Shown here: positions 41,145 through 48,259 of the stretch, piece by piece
How the letters are laid out: the number at the start of each line of letters is the position of its first letter
How positions within the stretch are numbered: position 1 is the stretch's first letter
Assembly: GCA_934454115.1 (NCBI GenBank)
Contig: CAKSFQ010000001.1
Coordinates: 298,149 to 362,148 of the forward strand
Source of the DNA: an uncultured Clostridia bacterium
Lineage (GTDB): Bacteria > Bacillota > Clostridia > Monoglobales > Monoglobaceae
Direction: 5' to 3'
DNA: 64,000 bases
Notes under the pieces: generated by a model
Seen by the model: the letters and a program-made list of their open reading frames with translations, nothing else
What the model was told of the DNA's origin: nothing
Database searches by the model: none
Position numbers and translations under genes: made by a program

Positions 41145-41173
41145 ATTGTAGCACAGTTATCATAAAAAAGCAA
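41145..41173 (-). promoter_or_regulatory. Strong SigA promoter of the aro operon leader
   Basis: On the minus strand TTGCTT is followed after 17 bp by TACAAT with an extended -10 (TGCTACAAT). The -35 begins inside the last bases of the upstream terminator stem and its T-run, so the two signals overlap. Confidence 0.8.
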
Positions 41174-41210
41174 CCCCTTTTAAAAATTTTTTCAAAAAAA
41201 GGGGTTGCTC
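41163..41210 (-). terminator. Terminator of the AGCS symporter gene
   Basis: GCAACCCCTTTT pairs with AAAAGGGGTTGC and is followed by TTTTTT on the minus strand. On the plus strand the stem is followed by TCTTTCTTT, so it may also work in that direction. It lies 18 bp after the symporter stop codon. Confidence 0.85.
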
Positions 41211-41227
41211 TTTCTTTATTTCGGCTT

Positions 41228-42784
41228 TTATTTCAGCTTTTGATTCTCCAATTTTCCAAAGTATGCCTTGGTCTCTTTCGCGACAACACCGCTCAGCGCG
41301 AACAGCGCCACAAGATTTGGCAGCGCCATCAGACCGTTAAAGATATCTGCCAGCGTCCAAACAAAGGAAATCGTCAGATACGGACCGACCAGCACGGCCA
41401 GAATGTACAAAATCTTATACCCCATCAATGCACCCTTGCGGTCACCGACCAGGTATTGCAGACAACGCTCGGAATAATAATCCCAGCCCAAAATCGTGGT
41501 GAACGCAAAGAATATCAGCGAAATCATCAGCAAAAACGCGCAGACGTGGTTAGAAAAGGGCAAACCGCGCGTAAACGCCTCGGTCGTCACTGCCGCACCG
41601 GCTAAGGCGCCGTTCATTGCCTCTTGATAGGTATCCGTCAAAATAATGGACAGACCGGTCATGGTACAAATTACAATGGTATCAAAGAAGGTACCGGTCA
41701 TGCAGACCAGGCCTTGACGCACCGGCTCTTTGGTCCTGGCCGCCGCTGCCGCAATCGGCGCGGAACCGAGTCCTGCCTCATTCGAGAAAATGCCGCGTGC
41801 AATACCCTTTTGCATGGCCATCTTTATCGTGATACCGGCCGCACCGCCAAAGACTGCCTTGGGACAGAATGCCGATTTTATAACCAGCACAACGGCGCTC
41901 GGCAGCACCTTGATATTGGTAATCAGCAAAACAGCGCAGCAGACAAAGTACAAAATTGCCATGAATGGAACAATAATTTCAGAAACCTTAGAAATTCGCT
42001 GAATGCCGCCGATCACAACCAACGCTACAAAAAAGGTTACTAGCACACCGGCAATGACGATCGACCAGGAATAATCCGTACCGCCGATGGAGAATGCCAC
42101 ATATGCGTTTTGCGGATCAAAAAAGTTTTTTGCCGCCGAAGTGATTCCGTTAATCTGGGTGATGGTACCGATACCCAAAAGACCGGCCAGTACACCAAAG
42201 ATGGCAAACAGCTTGCCCAGCCATTTCCAGTTTTTGCCCATCCCCTTTTCAATGTAATAGAACGGACCGCCAAGCACCTTACCGTTTTCATCGATATTGC
42301 GGTACTTTACAGCAAGCAGTCCCTCGGCGTATTTGGTTGCCATGCCCAAAAATGCCGCAAACTCCATCCAGAAAAGTGCGCCCGGTCCGCCACCGGCAAT
42401 GGCGGTTGCAACACCGACGATGTTTCCGGTGCCGATGGTCGCAGAAAGCGCCGTACATAAAGCGCCAAAGCTGGAAACCTCGCCCTCGCCGTCCTCTTCG
42501 TTGGCAAACATATACTTGAGCGCCAGCGGAAGCTTATGTACCTGGAGAACGCCGACACGCACTGTCAGCAAAACTCCGGCAGACAGGATCAGAACGATCA
42601 GCGGTATTCCCCAAATAAAATCATCGATCTTTCCTAAAATATCTGTGAATGTGAGCGGCGCATTGTCTGTATTTTCAATTTTTTGACACCCGGTCAGCAT
42701 CAAGGTTGTCAAAAGTGTGATCAACAAGGTCATACTAAGGAGCAGCACACCCCTGCGCGTCGATTTTTTCCTGAAAAATCGCAT
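41228..42784 (-). CDS. Sodium:alanine/glycine symporter (AGCS family)
   Basis: This 518-residue integral membrane protein with about 10-11 helices couples Na+ entry to uptake of glycine or alanine. Family marks are GALCTALSATIGTGNIVGVATAI near residue 105, GPGALFWMEFAAFLGMATKYAEGLLAVKYR following it, and GIARGIFSNEAGLGSAPIAAAAA near 335. The N-terminal 45 residues include a hydrophobic stretch ending LMLTGCQ, which looks like a lipobox and is an odd addition for this family. A glycine riboswitch upstream makes glycine the likely substrate. Confidence 0.92.
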   Translation of the reverse strand: MRFFRKKSTRRGVLLLSMTLLITLLTTLMLTGCQKIENTDNAPLTFTDILGKIDDFIWGIPLIVLILSAGVLLTVRVGVLQVHKLPLALKYMFANEEDGEGEVSSFGALCTALSATIGTGNIVGVATAIAGGGPGALFWMEFAAFLGMATKYAEGLLAVKYRNIDENGKVLGGPFYYIEKGMGKNWKWLGKLFAIFGVLAGLLGIGTITQINGITSAAKNFFDPQNAYVAFSIGGTDYSWSIVIAGVLVTFFVALVVIGGIQRISKVSEIIVPFMAILYFVCCAVLLITNIKVLPSAVVLVIKSAFCPKAVFGGAAGITIKMAMQKGIARGIFSNEAGLGSAPIAAAAARTKEPVRQGLVCMTGTFFDTIVICTMTGLSIILTDTYQEAMNGALAGAAVTTEAFTRGLPFSNHVCAFLLMISLIFFAFTTILGWDYYSERCLQYLVGDRKGALMGYKILYILAVLVGPYLTISFVWTLADIFNGLMALPNLVALFALSGVVAKETKAYFGKLENQKLK

Positions 42785-42792
42785 AAAAAAAA

Positions 42793-42925
42793 CCCCTCCT
42801 TTTCAATTTCCCGGAGAGGGTAGAGTCCTATGCATCTCTGTCCTTTTGCCTGAGAGATTAACGGATTTGGCATCCGCCGTACACCTTCGGCGCTCTGCCG
42901 AAGCGCAGAGCCTCTCCAGAGTTAG
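42793..42925 (-). ncRNA. Glycine riboswitch, single aptamer
   Basis: Read on the minus strand, the leader shows the glycine aptamer core in order: GGAGAGGCUCUGCG, CGCCGAAGG, then CUCUCAGGCAAAAGGACAGAG. Only one full aptamer is present. The region after it contains CCCUC (42816-42820), which can pair with GAGGG inside the ribosome site AGGAGGGG (42793-42800), followed by eight U and the AUG. This suggests control of translation start, possibly with weak termination. Aptamer elements are at 42830-42920. Confidence 0.9.
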
Positions 42926-42960
42926 CCCTCCGCAATGCAGCGAACTAAAACAACTTTGCC

Positions 42961-42989
42961 AGTATACCATAATTTTTCGTCATTTGCAA
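42961..42989 (-). promoter_or_regulatory. SigA promoter of the glycine riboswitch transcript
   Basis: On the minus strand TTGCAA is followed after 17 bp by TATACT with an extended -10 (TGGTATACT). Between this promoter and the mecA terminator (42990-43111) nothing else is seen. Confidence 0.7.
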
Positions 42990-43111
42990 TAGCGAAAATA
43001 AAATACAGCATTATACACAAAATCATGCAGCTGTTTTTGACATATATTTACAAACACACTGCTTCTCTCCCGGTCAATTACCGTTCCCATCCTATAATCT
43101 GAGAACACCAT

Positions 43112-43138
43112 CAAAAAAAGGCGCCGGCAGCGCCCTTT
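43112..43138 (-). terminator. Terminator of mecA
   Basis: GGCGC/GCGCC stem, flanked by further A-T pairing, followed by seven T on the minus strand, 10 bp after the mecA stop. Confidence 0.75.
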
Positions 43139-43147
43139 TCGTTTCAT

Positions 43148-43777
43148 TTAGCGTACGCAAAAATATTCTTCCATCACGCCGACCGCGTTGCGCGGAATCA
43201 TCACCTTGCCGTATTCGTTCAGCCGTCCGTGCATGTACTGCCCGTTTTGCACCACATGGCCGAACTCACCCAAAACCGCCTCCATATCCTTCACAGAGTC
43301 CCGGCATGATAGCTCCAGCAGCAGATAAAACGACCCCTGATATTTATATAGCCGACTTTCGCCGTGGTAGCGCCCTGCCATTTCACTGACGGCTCTGCAA
43401 GCGTTTTCAAACTCAATAAAGCGATAAATCACCCTTTGGCATCGATTTCGCTTAGTGATTTCCATACGGGTTTTACGCAGCCTTCCCTGATAGGAGCAGC
43501 TCCTCACCGCGCGCTTTAACTCGCCCTCATTACAGACTCTGGTAATGAGCATCCCAAAATCATACGGCGCCTCGGAATGAATGGCCTCTACAAATAATTT
43601 GGCGCCATCGACCGAAAAGTCAATATTCTCTTCTGCAAGCGCAACCGCTGTCTGAAATACGCGGCGCATCTGCGGCGTGTTTTCGCAAAGACTTTGAAAA
43701 GATATGTTCCACTGCCTTGCCTCGTTGTCCTCAATCAATACCTTTATTTTGTTTTCGTCCACTTTTTCGATTCTCAT
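43148..43777 (-). CDS. mecA: Adaptor protein MecA
   Basis: This 209-residue adaptor hands substrates to the ClpC-ClpP protease. The N-terminal substrate-binding part starts MRIEKVDENKIKVLIEDNEARQW, the usual MecA opening, followed by AEENIDFSVDGAKLFVEAIHSEAPYDFGMLITRV. The C-terminal ClpC-binding domain follows after a basic linker (about residue 115), with FIEFENACRAVSEMAGRY. Start 43777 follows GGAGG; an upstream frame extension lies over the leader. In Firmicutes MecA controls competence and stress proteins; the target here is unknown. Confidence 0.88.
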   Translation of the reverse strand: MRIEKVDENKIKVLIEDNEARQWNISFQSLCENTPQMRRVFQTAVALAEENIDFSVDGAKLFVEAIHSEAPYDFGMLITRVCNEGELKRAVRSCSYQGRLRKTRMEITKRNRCQRVIYRFIEFENACRAVSEMAGRYHGESRLYKYQGSFYLLLELSCRDSVKDMEAVLGEFGHVVQNGQYMHGRLNEYGKVMIPRNAVGVMEEYFCVR

Positions 43778-43869
43778 ACGGCTCTTCCTCCGCTGCCACA
43801 ATTCCGATTCCTCTTGGATTTTACGATACATCTATGCAAATTTATGCAAAAAACCTTTGCCCAAGTACC

Positions 43870-43897
43870 ATTATACTTTATTTTTTTTAGATTGCAA
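43870..43897 (-). promoter_or_regulatory. SigA promoter of mecA
   Basis: On the minus strand TTGCAA is followed after 16 bp by a perfect TATAAT. It implies a leader of about 85 nt. Confidence 0.65.
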
Positions 43898-43998
43898 TGC
43901 AAAACCGCAGGTTAAAAGAAATTGTAAATTCTTTGTAACCGCTCTGCAATAAAAGCATGCCGCACTAAAAAAAATTATAAAAAACTTTGCCGAAACAC

Positions 43999-44026
43999 TT
44001 GTATTTCTCTGAAATCATGCTATAAT
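43999..44026 (+). promoter_or_regulatory. Strong promoter of the 6S-like RNA
   Basis: TTGTAT, 16-bp spacer, perfect TATAAT with extended -10 (TGCTATAAT). No protein-coding frame follows within the next 300 bp. Confidence 0.75.
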
Positions 44027-44032
44027 AGAGAT

Positions 44033-44238
44033 TGAGAGAAGTCGTTCCCTGCTCTGTTCGTAATCGAGGTTACAATGTAAAACCAACACTTTTACAAAGG
44101 GGTTTTGTCTCCGGGAATTGCGCACACGCCTCATGCTTTACGCATCCAGTGGACTTGTAATGTTTCCGGGCGTTTTCCCACCTGGTTTCCAGGTTTTTAC
44201 AAAACCTTGTATTACGGCATGGCGGGGGCTTTTCTTTT
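44033..44238 (+). ncRNA. Structured non-coding RNA, probably 6S RNA
   Basis: A transcript of about 205 nt from the strong promoter would end in a U-rich tract (CTTTTCTTTT, 44229-44238). Its ends pair: CCCTGC (44048-44053) with GCGGGG, CGTAAT with ATTACG, and AGGTT with AACCT, forming an interrupted closing stem. Inner pairing, CCGGGAA with TTTCCGG, makes a second rod. A long rod with a large internal bubble and a terminator at the closing stem is the plan of 6S RNA, which binds the SigA RNA polymerase. The identity is inferred from size, folding and isolation between mecA and rsmD, not from a covariance model. Confidence 0.6.
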
Positions 44239-44263
44239 ATGCAAAACAGACATAAAAAAGCAC

Positions 44264-44292
44264 TTGACAAATCGGCCGATAAATATTATGAT
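44264..44292 (+). promoter_or_regulatory. SigA promoter of rsmD-coaD
   Basis: Perfect TTGACA, 17-bp spacer, TATGAT. Confidence 0.75.
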
Positions 44293-44331
44293 ATACAGGG
44301 TATATCTATGGATGTATGAGGGGGTTTTCTC

Positions 44332-44868
44332 TTGCGGATTATTTCCGGCCTTCGCAGAGGGTTTCAGCTTAAAACACCGGAGGGGCTGCACACGCGCCCT
44401 ACCACCGACCGCGTCAAGGAATCCCTGTTTAACATCATCCAGTTTCACCTGCCCTGCGATGCGGTGCTGGATCTTTTTTCCGGCAGCGGCGCATTAGGGA
44501 TCGAATGTTTAAGCAGACGCTGCACACACTGTACTTTTGTGGATAACGACCCGACTTCTTATTCCGTCATACAGGAAAATCTGCAAAATGCAAGGCTGCT
44601 TGCATCCGCCGCTTTATATCGGCAAAACGTGCAGGATTTTTTGTCTCGGTGCGATCAGCGCTTTGATTTAATCCTCATGGATCCGCCCTATAACCGGGGG
44701 CATATTCTTCCGGTGCTCACGCTGATTCATCAGCGCGATCTTTTAAAAAAAGGCGGACTCATTGTGGCAGAAAGTGAAAAAAACGGCGAAACGGTCGATG
44801 ATACATATTACACGGTGAGACGTACGGCCGCCTACGGAAATACCGTCCTCACCATATTACAGGGGTGA
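44332..44868 (+). CDS. rsmD: 16S rRNA (guanine(966)-N(2))-methyltransferase
   Basis: The 178-residue methyltransferase modifies G966 of 16S rRNA in the assembled 30S. The start [35 protein letters not shown] is the full family opening. [18 protein letters not shown] near residue 45 binds S-adenosylmethionine, and the catalytic motif IV is [11 protein letters not shown] near 116. The start codon is TTG, supported by GAGGGGG upstream and by alignment to the family start. It lies 4 bp before coaD, a conserved pair. Confidence 0.95.
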   Translation: MRIISGLRRGFQLKTPEGLHTRPTTDRVKESLFNIIQFHLPCDAVLDLFSGSGALGIECLSRRCTHCTFVDNDPTSYSVIQENLQNARLLASAALYRQNVQDFLSRCDQRFDLILMDPPYNRGHILPVLTLIHQRDLLKKGGLIVAESEKNGETVDDTYYTVRRTAAYGNTVLTILQG

Positions 44869-44872
44869 AATG

Positions 44873-45355
44873 ATGAAAACAGTTGTATATCCCGGTAGCT
44901 TTGACCCCTGTACCAACGGTCATCTGGATGTAATCGCACGAGCATCAAATTTATTTGACCGGGTTGTGGTTGCCGTTTTGATTAACCATGCAAAAGAGCC
45001 GCTCTTTCATGTGGACGAACGGGTGGCAATGCTAGAACAGGCGGTAGCCGCCTATCCCAATGTTGAGGTACGTTCCTTCTCCGGCTTGTTGGTCGATTTT
45101 ATGCGGAAGGAAAACGCCACAGTCATTATCAAGGGAATCCGCGCGATGTCGGATTTTGAATATGAGTTTCAGATGGCGCTGACAAACCATGCATTATCCC
45201 ATGAGATTGAGACCCTGTTTATTCCCACCAGTAAGGATTACATGTTTTTAAGCTCCAGCATCGTGAAGGAGATTGCCCGCTATGGCGGATCGCTGGACGG
45301 TCTTGTGCCGGAATGCTTGATTTCAGTTATAAATGAGCGGTGTCAGACTTGCTGA
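44873..45355 (+). CDS. coaD: Phosphopantetheine adenylyltransferase
   Basis: The 160-residue nucleotidyltransferase makes dephospho-CoA, the fourth step of CoA synthesis. [19 protein letters not shown] holds the nucleotide motif (T-x-G-H in TNGH). [36 protein letters not shown] near 70-100 and the final [14 protein letters not shown] complete the family. Of two adjacent ATGs, the second gives 7-base spacing from AGGGG. The next enzyme, coaE, is also in this window (58.9-59.5 kb) but in a separate operon. Confidence 0.96.
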   Translation: MKTVVYPGSFDPCTNGHLDVIARASNLFDRVVVAVLINHAKEPLFHVDERVAMLEQAVAAYPNVEVRSFSGLLVDFMRKENATVIIKGIRAMSDFEYEFQMALTNHALSHEIETLFIPTSKDYMFLSSSIVKEIARYGGSLDGLVPECLISVINERCQTC

Positions 45356-45400
45356 CCGCATTTTCATATCTCAATTTATATTATAGGAGGTACTATCAAA

Positions 45401-45919
45401 ATGGACGCTTTAGAATTGTTGGCAGAATTAGAAGATATTATTGAAAAAGGAGCATCGGTTCCCTTTTCCGGACGCTGTATTTTAGAACGGGACGAGCTTT
45501 TGGACGTCCTGCAGGAATTAAAGCTGAAGCTGCCGGAAGATTTAAAGCAGGCAAAATGGATTAAGGAAGAACGCCAGAGAATCCTGCACGAGGCACAGAC
45601 CGAGGCCGATGAGATCATCAAGACCGTAGAGAAGAAAGCCGTTTCTATGGTAGATGAAAACGAGATCACCAAGCAGGCCGTTGTCCGCGGCAAGCAGATT
45701 ATGGAGCAATCCACAAAAGAGGCAATCGAGATTTCCGATTCTGCCTATACCTACTCCGACAACCTGCTGGAAACAGTAGAAAAGGTTGTCCTTGGCGCAA
45801 TGAAGGAGATGGAGCAGTGCGTTGCCATTGTCCGCAACAACCGCAGCAGTCTCCGCGACGGCCATGAGCAGCAGGTTCCTGCGCCGCAGTCCGATACCGA
45901 TACATCGGCACAGCAGTAA
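45401..45919 (+). CDS. Coiled-coil protein resembling ATPase stalk subunits, function unknown
   Basis: This 172-residue, highly charged protein is almost entirely alpha-helical. A long coiled-coil segment (about residues 45-145; KQAKWIKEERQRILHEAQTEADEIIKTVEKKA) resembles the peripheral-stalk subunits of ATP synthases, and relatives in Clostridia are often labelled as ATPase subunit H. No membrane helix and no ATPase genes are nearby, so such a role is doubtful. The position after coaD is common in Clostridia. The C-terminal 20 residues are Ser/Gln-rich and probably disordered. The start follows AGGAGG. Confidence 0.75.
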   Translation: MDALELLAELEDIIEKGASVPFSGRCILERDELLDVLQELKLKLPEDLKQAKWIKEERQRILHEAQTEADEIIKTVEKKAVSMVDENEITKQAVVRGKQIMEQSTKEAIEISDSAYTYSDNLLETVEKVVLGAMKEMEQCVAIVRNNRSSLRDGHEQQVPAPQSDTDTSAQQ

Positions 45920-45930
45920 TCACAAACACA

Positions 45931-45970
45931 AAACGGGAATGCAGCAATTACATTCCCGTTTTTTCTTTTT
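45931..45970 (+). terminator. Terminator of the coaD-downstream gene, inside the end of the PRC-barrel gene
   Basis: AAACGGGAATG pairs with CATTCCCGTTT (11 bp), followed by a T-run on the plus strand. The right arm contains the last codons of the convergent minus-strand PRC-barrel gene, so the two genes share this sequence. Confidence 0.85.
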
Positions 45971-46268
45971 CTGTTTTTTCGTCCCGGTCTGTCTGTACAA
46001 ACAAAGGTGTCTCTTGCTTTTCCCGATACCGGTGAAGGTTCTCGATCATCACAAAATCATCCCCGATCTTTTTGATGCACTCCCAGGGGATCATTCGCTC
46101 CGGCTCACGGCCGAACAGTCCAAACGCACGGTATGCACCCGGCACACGCAAGGATAGCACCCTTCCGGTCACGCTGTCAATTTCGATGTCCGACACAAAT
46201 CCCAGTCTTTCTCCGTCTCCGATGTGAATTACTTCTTTGTTTCTAAGATCGCTAAATGTATAAGTCAT
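45948..46268 (-). CDS. YlmC/YmxH-family PRC-barrel protein
   Basis: This 106-residue PRC-barrel domain protein has the YlmC/YmxH signature: LRNKEVIHIGDGERLGFVSDIEIDSVTGRVLSLRVPG, then FGLFGREPERMIPWECIKKIGDDFVMIEN. Members are widespread in spore-forming Firmicutes and are named for sporulation-linked expression; biochemical function is unknown. The last 20 residues are charged and lie in the shared terminator. The ribosome site is GAGGGG. Confidence 0.88.
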   Translation of the reverse strand: MTYTFSDLRNKEVIHIGDGERLGFVSDIEIDSVTGRVLSLRVPGAYRAFGLFGREPERMIPWECIKKIGDDFVMIENLHRYREKQETPLFVQTDRDEKTEKEKTGM

Positions 46269-46365
46269 TACCGCTTTGACCCCTCTTCCTTCATTTCTCT
46301 GATATTTTACTATTATGAGAAAATCGGAAAAACTATGCCGGGTTTTCTGTTTGCATTACTCCGTG

Positions 46366-46971
46366 TTAAAATTGTTCCGCACTATACGGGGCGATCTCCA
46401 TCGGAATCATATATCCCTTGTCATGACTGCACACCGGGCATTTTTCGGGCACACGGCTTCCCTCGTAAATATAGCCGCAGTTTAGGCACATCCACCGCTC
46501 CTCCGTCATTCTTTGATGGAGCGTGTTGTCCTCGATCATCTCCGCGAACAATCCAAACCGTTCACCGTGCACCTTTTCAATCTCCGCGATTTTGTAAAAG
46601 CTCTCCGCCACTTGCGGAAATCCTTCCGATTTTGCGATGTCTCCAAAGGTTGGATAAACGTCCTCGTATTCCTGGTATTCGTTATGCTGCGCAAGCTGAA
46701 GCAGTTTTAATGTGTTTTCGTAGACATCAACCGGATAGCTTCCGTCCACCAAAATGCTGCTGCCGGCAAGCTCTCTTAAATGCTCATAAAAGACCTGGGC
46801 GTGCGCCCGTTCCTGATCCGCTGTGAACAAAAAAATCTTCTCCACTGCCTGAAGCTTTTCTTTTTTGGCCTGCTCCGCCGCGAAGGTGTAACGGTTTCGC
46901 GCCTGGCTCTCTCCTGCAAACGCACGCATCAGGTTTTCCTTGGTTTGACTCTCGGCAAATGGTACTCCCAT
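46366..46971 (-). CDS. rbr: Rubrerythrin
   Basis: The 201-residue non-haem iron peroxidase protects anaerobes from hydrogen peroxide. The four-helix diiron domain (1-145) carries the EExxH-type ligands in AGESQARNRYTFAAEQA, DQERAHAQVFYEHL and IAEIEKVHGERF. The C-terminal rubredoxin-like domain has CLNCGYIYEG and CPVCSHDKGYM (two CxxC pairs 12 residues apart) for one iron. The ATG at 46971 follows GGAGG. A terminator-like hairpin 50 bp upstream on the same strand is unexplained. Confidence 0.96.
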   Translation of the reverse strand: MGVPFAESQTKENLMRAFAGESQARNRYTFAAEQAKKEKLQAVEKIFLFTADQERAHAQVFYEHLRELAGSSILVDGSYPVDVYENTLKLLQLAQHNEYQEYEDVYPTFGDIAKSEGFPQVAESFYKIAEIEKVHGERFGLFAEMIEDNTLHQRMTEERWMCLNCGYIYEGSRVPEKCPVCSHDKGYMIPMEIAPYSAEQF

Positions 46972-47019
46972 CAAAATTCCTCCTTATGATTTCTGATACC
47001 GGTAGTATGCCCCGGCATC

Positions 47020-47059
47020 AAAAAAACATACCGGGATTTGCGCTTTGTTTCCCCGGTAT
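47020..47059 (-). terminator. Hairpin with T-run upstream of rubrerythrin
   Basis: ATACCGGG pairs with CCCGGTAT around a 16-nt loop and is followed on the minus strand by seven T. It would stop minus-strand transcripts before they reach rbr, either as an attenuator or to block antisense reading from the pfk side. Confidence 0.5.
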
Positions 47060-47158
47060 TTACAAAAAATTTACCTGTTTTTTACACAAATGGGGTAGAT
47101 AAAACCAAAAAAAAGGTGTAAAATATAGTTAAATAACGATAAGAAGGGAGCTTCTTTT

Positions 47159-48235
47159 ATGAAAAAAATCGGATTTTTGACCAGCGGCGGCGATTGTCAG
47201 GGGCTGAATGCAGCCATGCGCGGCGTTGCAAAGTCGCTTTATAAAGAGTTTCAGGATGACGTTACCATCTACGGCATCCGCGATGGCTATACCGGATTCA
47301 TCGAGGGCAACTATGAAATCATGGAGAAAGAGGATTTTTCCGGCATTTTGACACTTGGCGGAACCATCCTCGGTACCTCGCGGCAGCCGTTTAAAAAAAT
47401 ACGCGTGATCGGCAACGGTTCGGTTGACAAGGTCGCCTGTATGAAAGAGAGCTACCGCAAAATGGGACTTGACTGTCTGGTCGTGATGGGCGGAAACGGC
47501 ACCCACAAAACCGCAAACCTGCTCTCTCAGGAGGGGCTGAACGTTGTCAGCCTGCCAAAGACCATCGATAACGATATCTGGGGTACCGATATGACCTTTG
47601 GATTTCACAGTGCGGTGGAGGTGGCAACCGATGTCATCGACCGCATTCACACCACCGCGACCTCTCACGGCAGAGTCTTTATTGTCGAGATCATGGGGCA
47701 TAAGGTCGGCTGGCTGACGCTTTACGCCGGGATTGCCGGCGGCGCCGACGTGATCCTGATTCCGGAGATTCCCTATCGGATTGACAGCGTTGTCGCTGAG
47801 ATTAAACGACGCAGCGATGCCGGAAAGCGCTTTTCCATCATCGCCGTTGCGGAGGGCGCAATATCCTGTGAAGAGGCAAAGCTTGCCAAAAAAGAACGCA
47901 AACAGGCACGTACCGTCATGCCATATCCATCGGTTTCCTACCGCATTGCAGACGAAATTACGGCAAAAATCGGCGCCGAGGTTCGGGTGACCGTACCCGG
48001 TCATGTGCAGCGCGGCGGTGCGCCCTGTGCCTACGACCGCATTCTCTCCTCCCGATTCGGCGCGGCGGCGGCTAAGCTGATACGCGAAGAGCAGTATGGC
48101 AATATGGTTGCGCTAAAAAACGGTAAAATTGTTGCCGTACCGCTGGAAAAGGTTGCCGGCAAACTAAAGTCGGTTCCCAAAAATTGCAGCGAGATTCAGG
48201 CCGCAAAGGAAATCGGCATTTGCCTTGGCGAATAA
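47159..48235 (+). CDS. 6-phosphofructokinase, G104/K124 mixed type
   Basis: This 358-residue phosphofructokinase phosphorylates fructose-6-phosphate in glycolysis. The start IGFLTSGGDCQGLNAAMRG is canonical. Two diagnostic sites differ from the classic ATP enzyme: the donor loop is MGGNGTHKTA (Asn where GGDGS is usual) and the catalytic loop is PKTIDNDIWGTD (Lys in place of the Gly of ATP-PfkA). Lys at that site with a following Gly in the donor loop is typical of the group III enzymes, so ATP or PPi use is uncertain. IMGHKVGWLTLYAGIAGGAD follows. The start follows GGGAG at 8 bases. ppk1 lies 24 bp downstream. Confidence 0.92.
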   Translation: MKKIGFLTSGGDCQGLNAAMRGVAKSLYKEFQDDVTIYGIRDGYTGFIEGNYEIMEKEDFSGILTLGGTILGTSRQPFKKIRVIGNGSVDKVACMKESYRKMGLDCLVVMGGNGTHKTANLLSQEGLNVVSLPKTIDNDIWGTDMTFGFHSAVEVATDVIDRIHTTATSHGRVFIVEIMGHKVGWLTLYAGIAGGADVILIPEIPYRIDSVVAEIKRRSDAGKRFSIIAVAEGAISCEEAKLAKKERKQARTVMPYPSVSYRIADEITAKIGAEVRVTVPGHVQRGGAPCAYDRILSSRFGAAAAKLIREEQYGNMVALKNGKIVAVPLEKVAGKLKSVPKNCSEIQAAKEIGICLGE

Positions 48236-48259
48236 TCCCATCGGAAAGGAGCTCCTGTC

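Noticed and set aside
45401-45919. Subunit of a V-type ATPase
   Set aside because: No other ATPase subunit is nearby and the likeness is only a general charged coiled coil.
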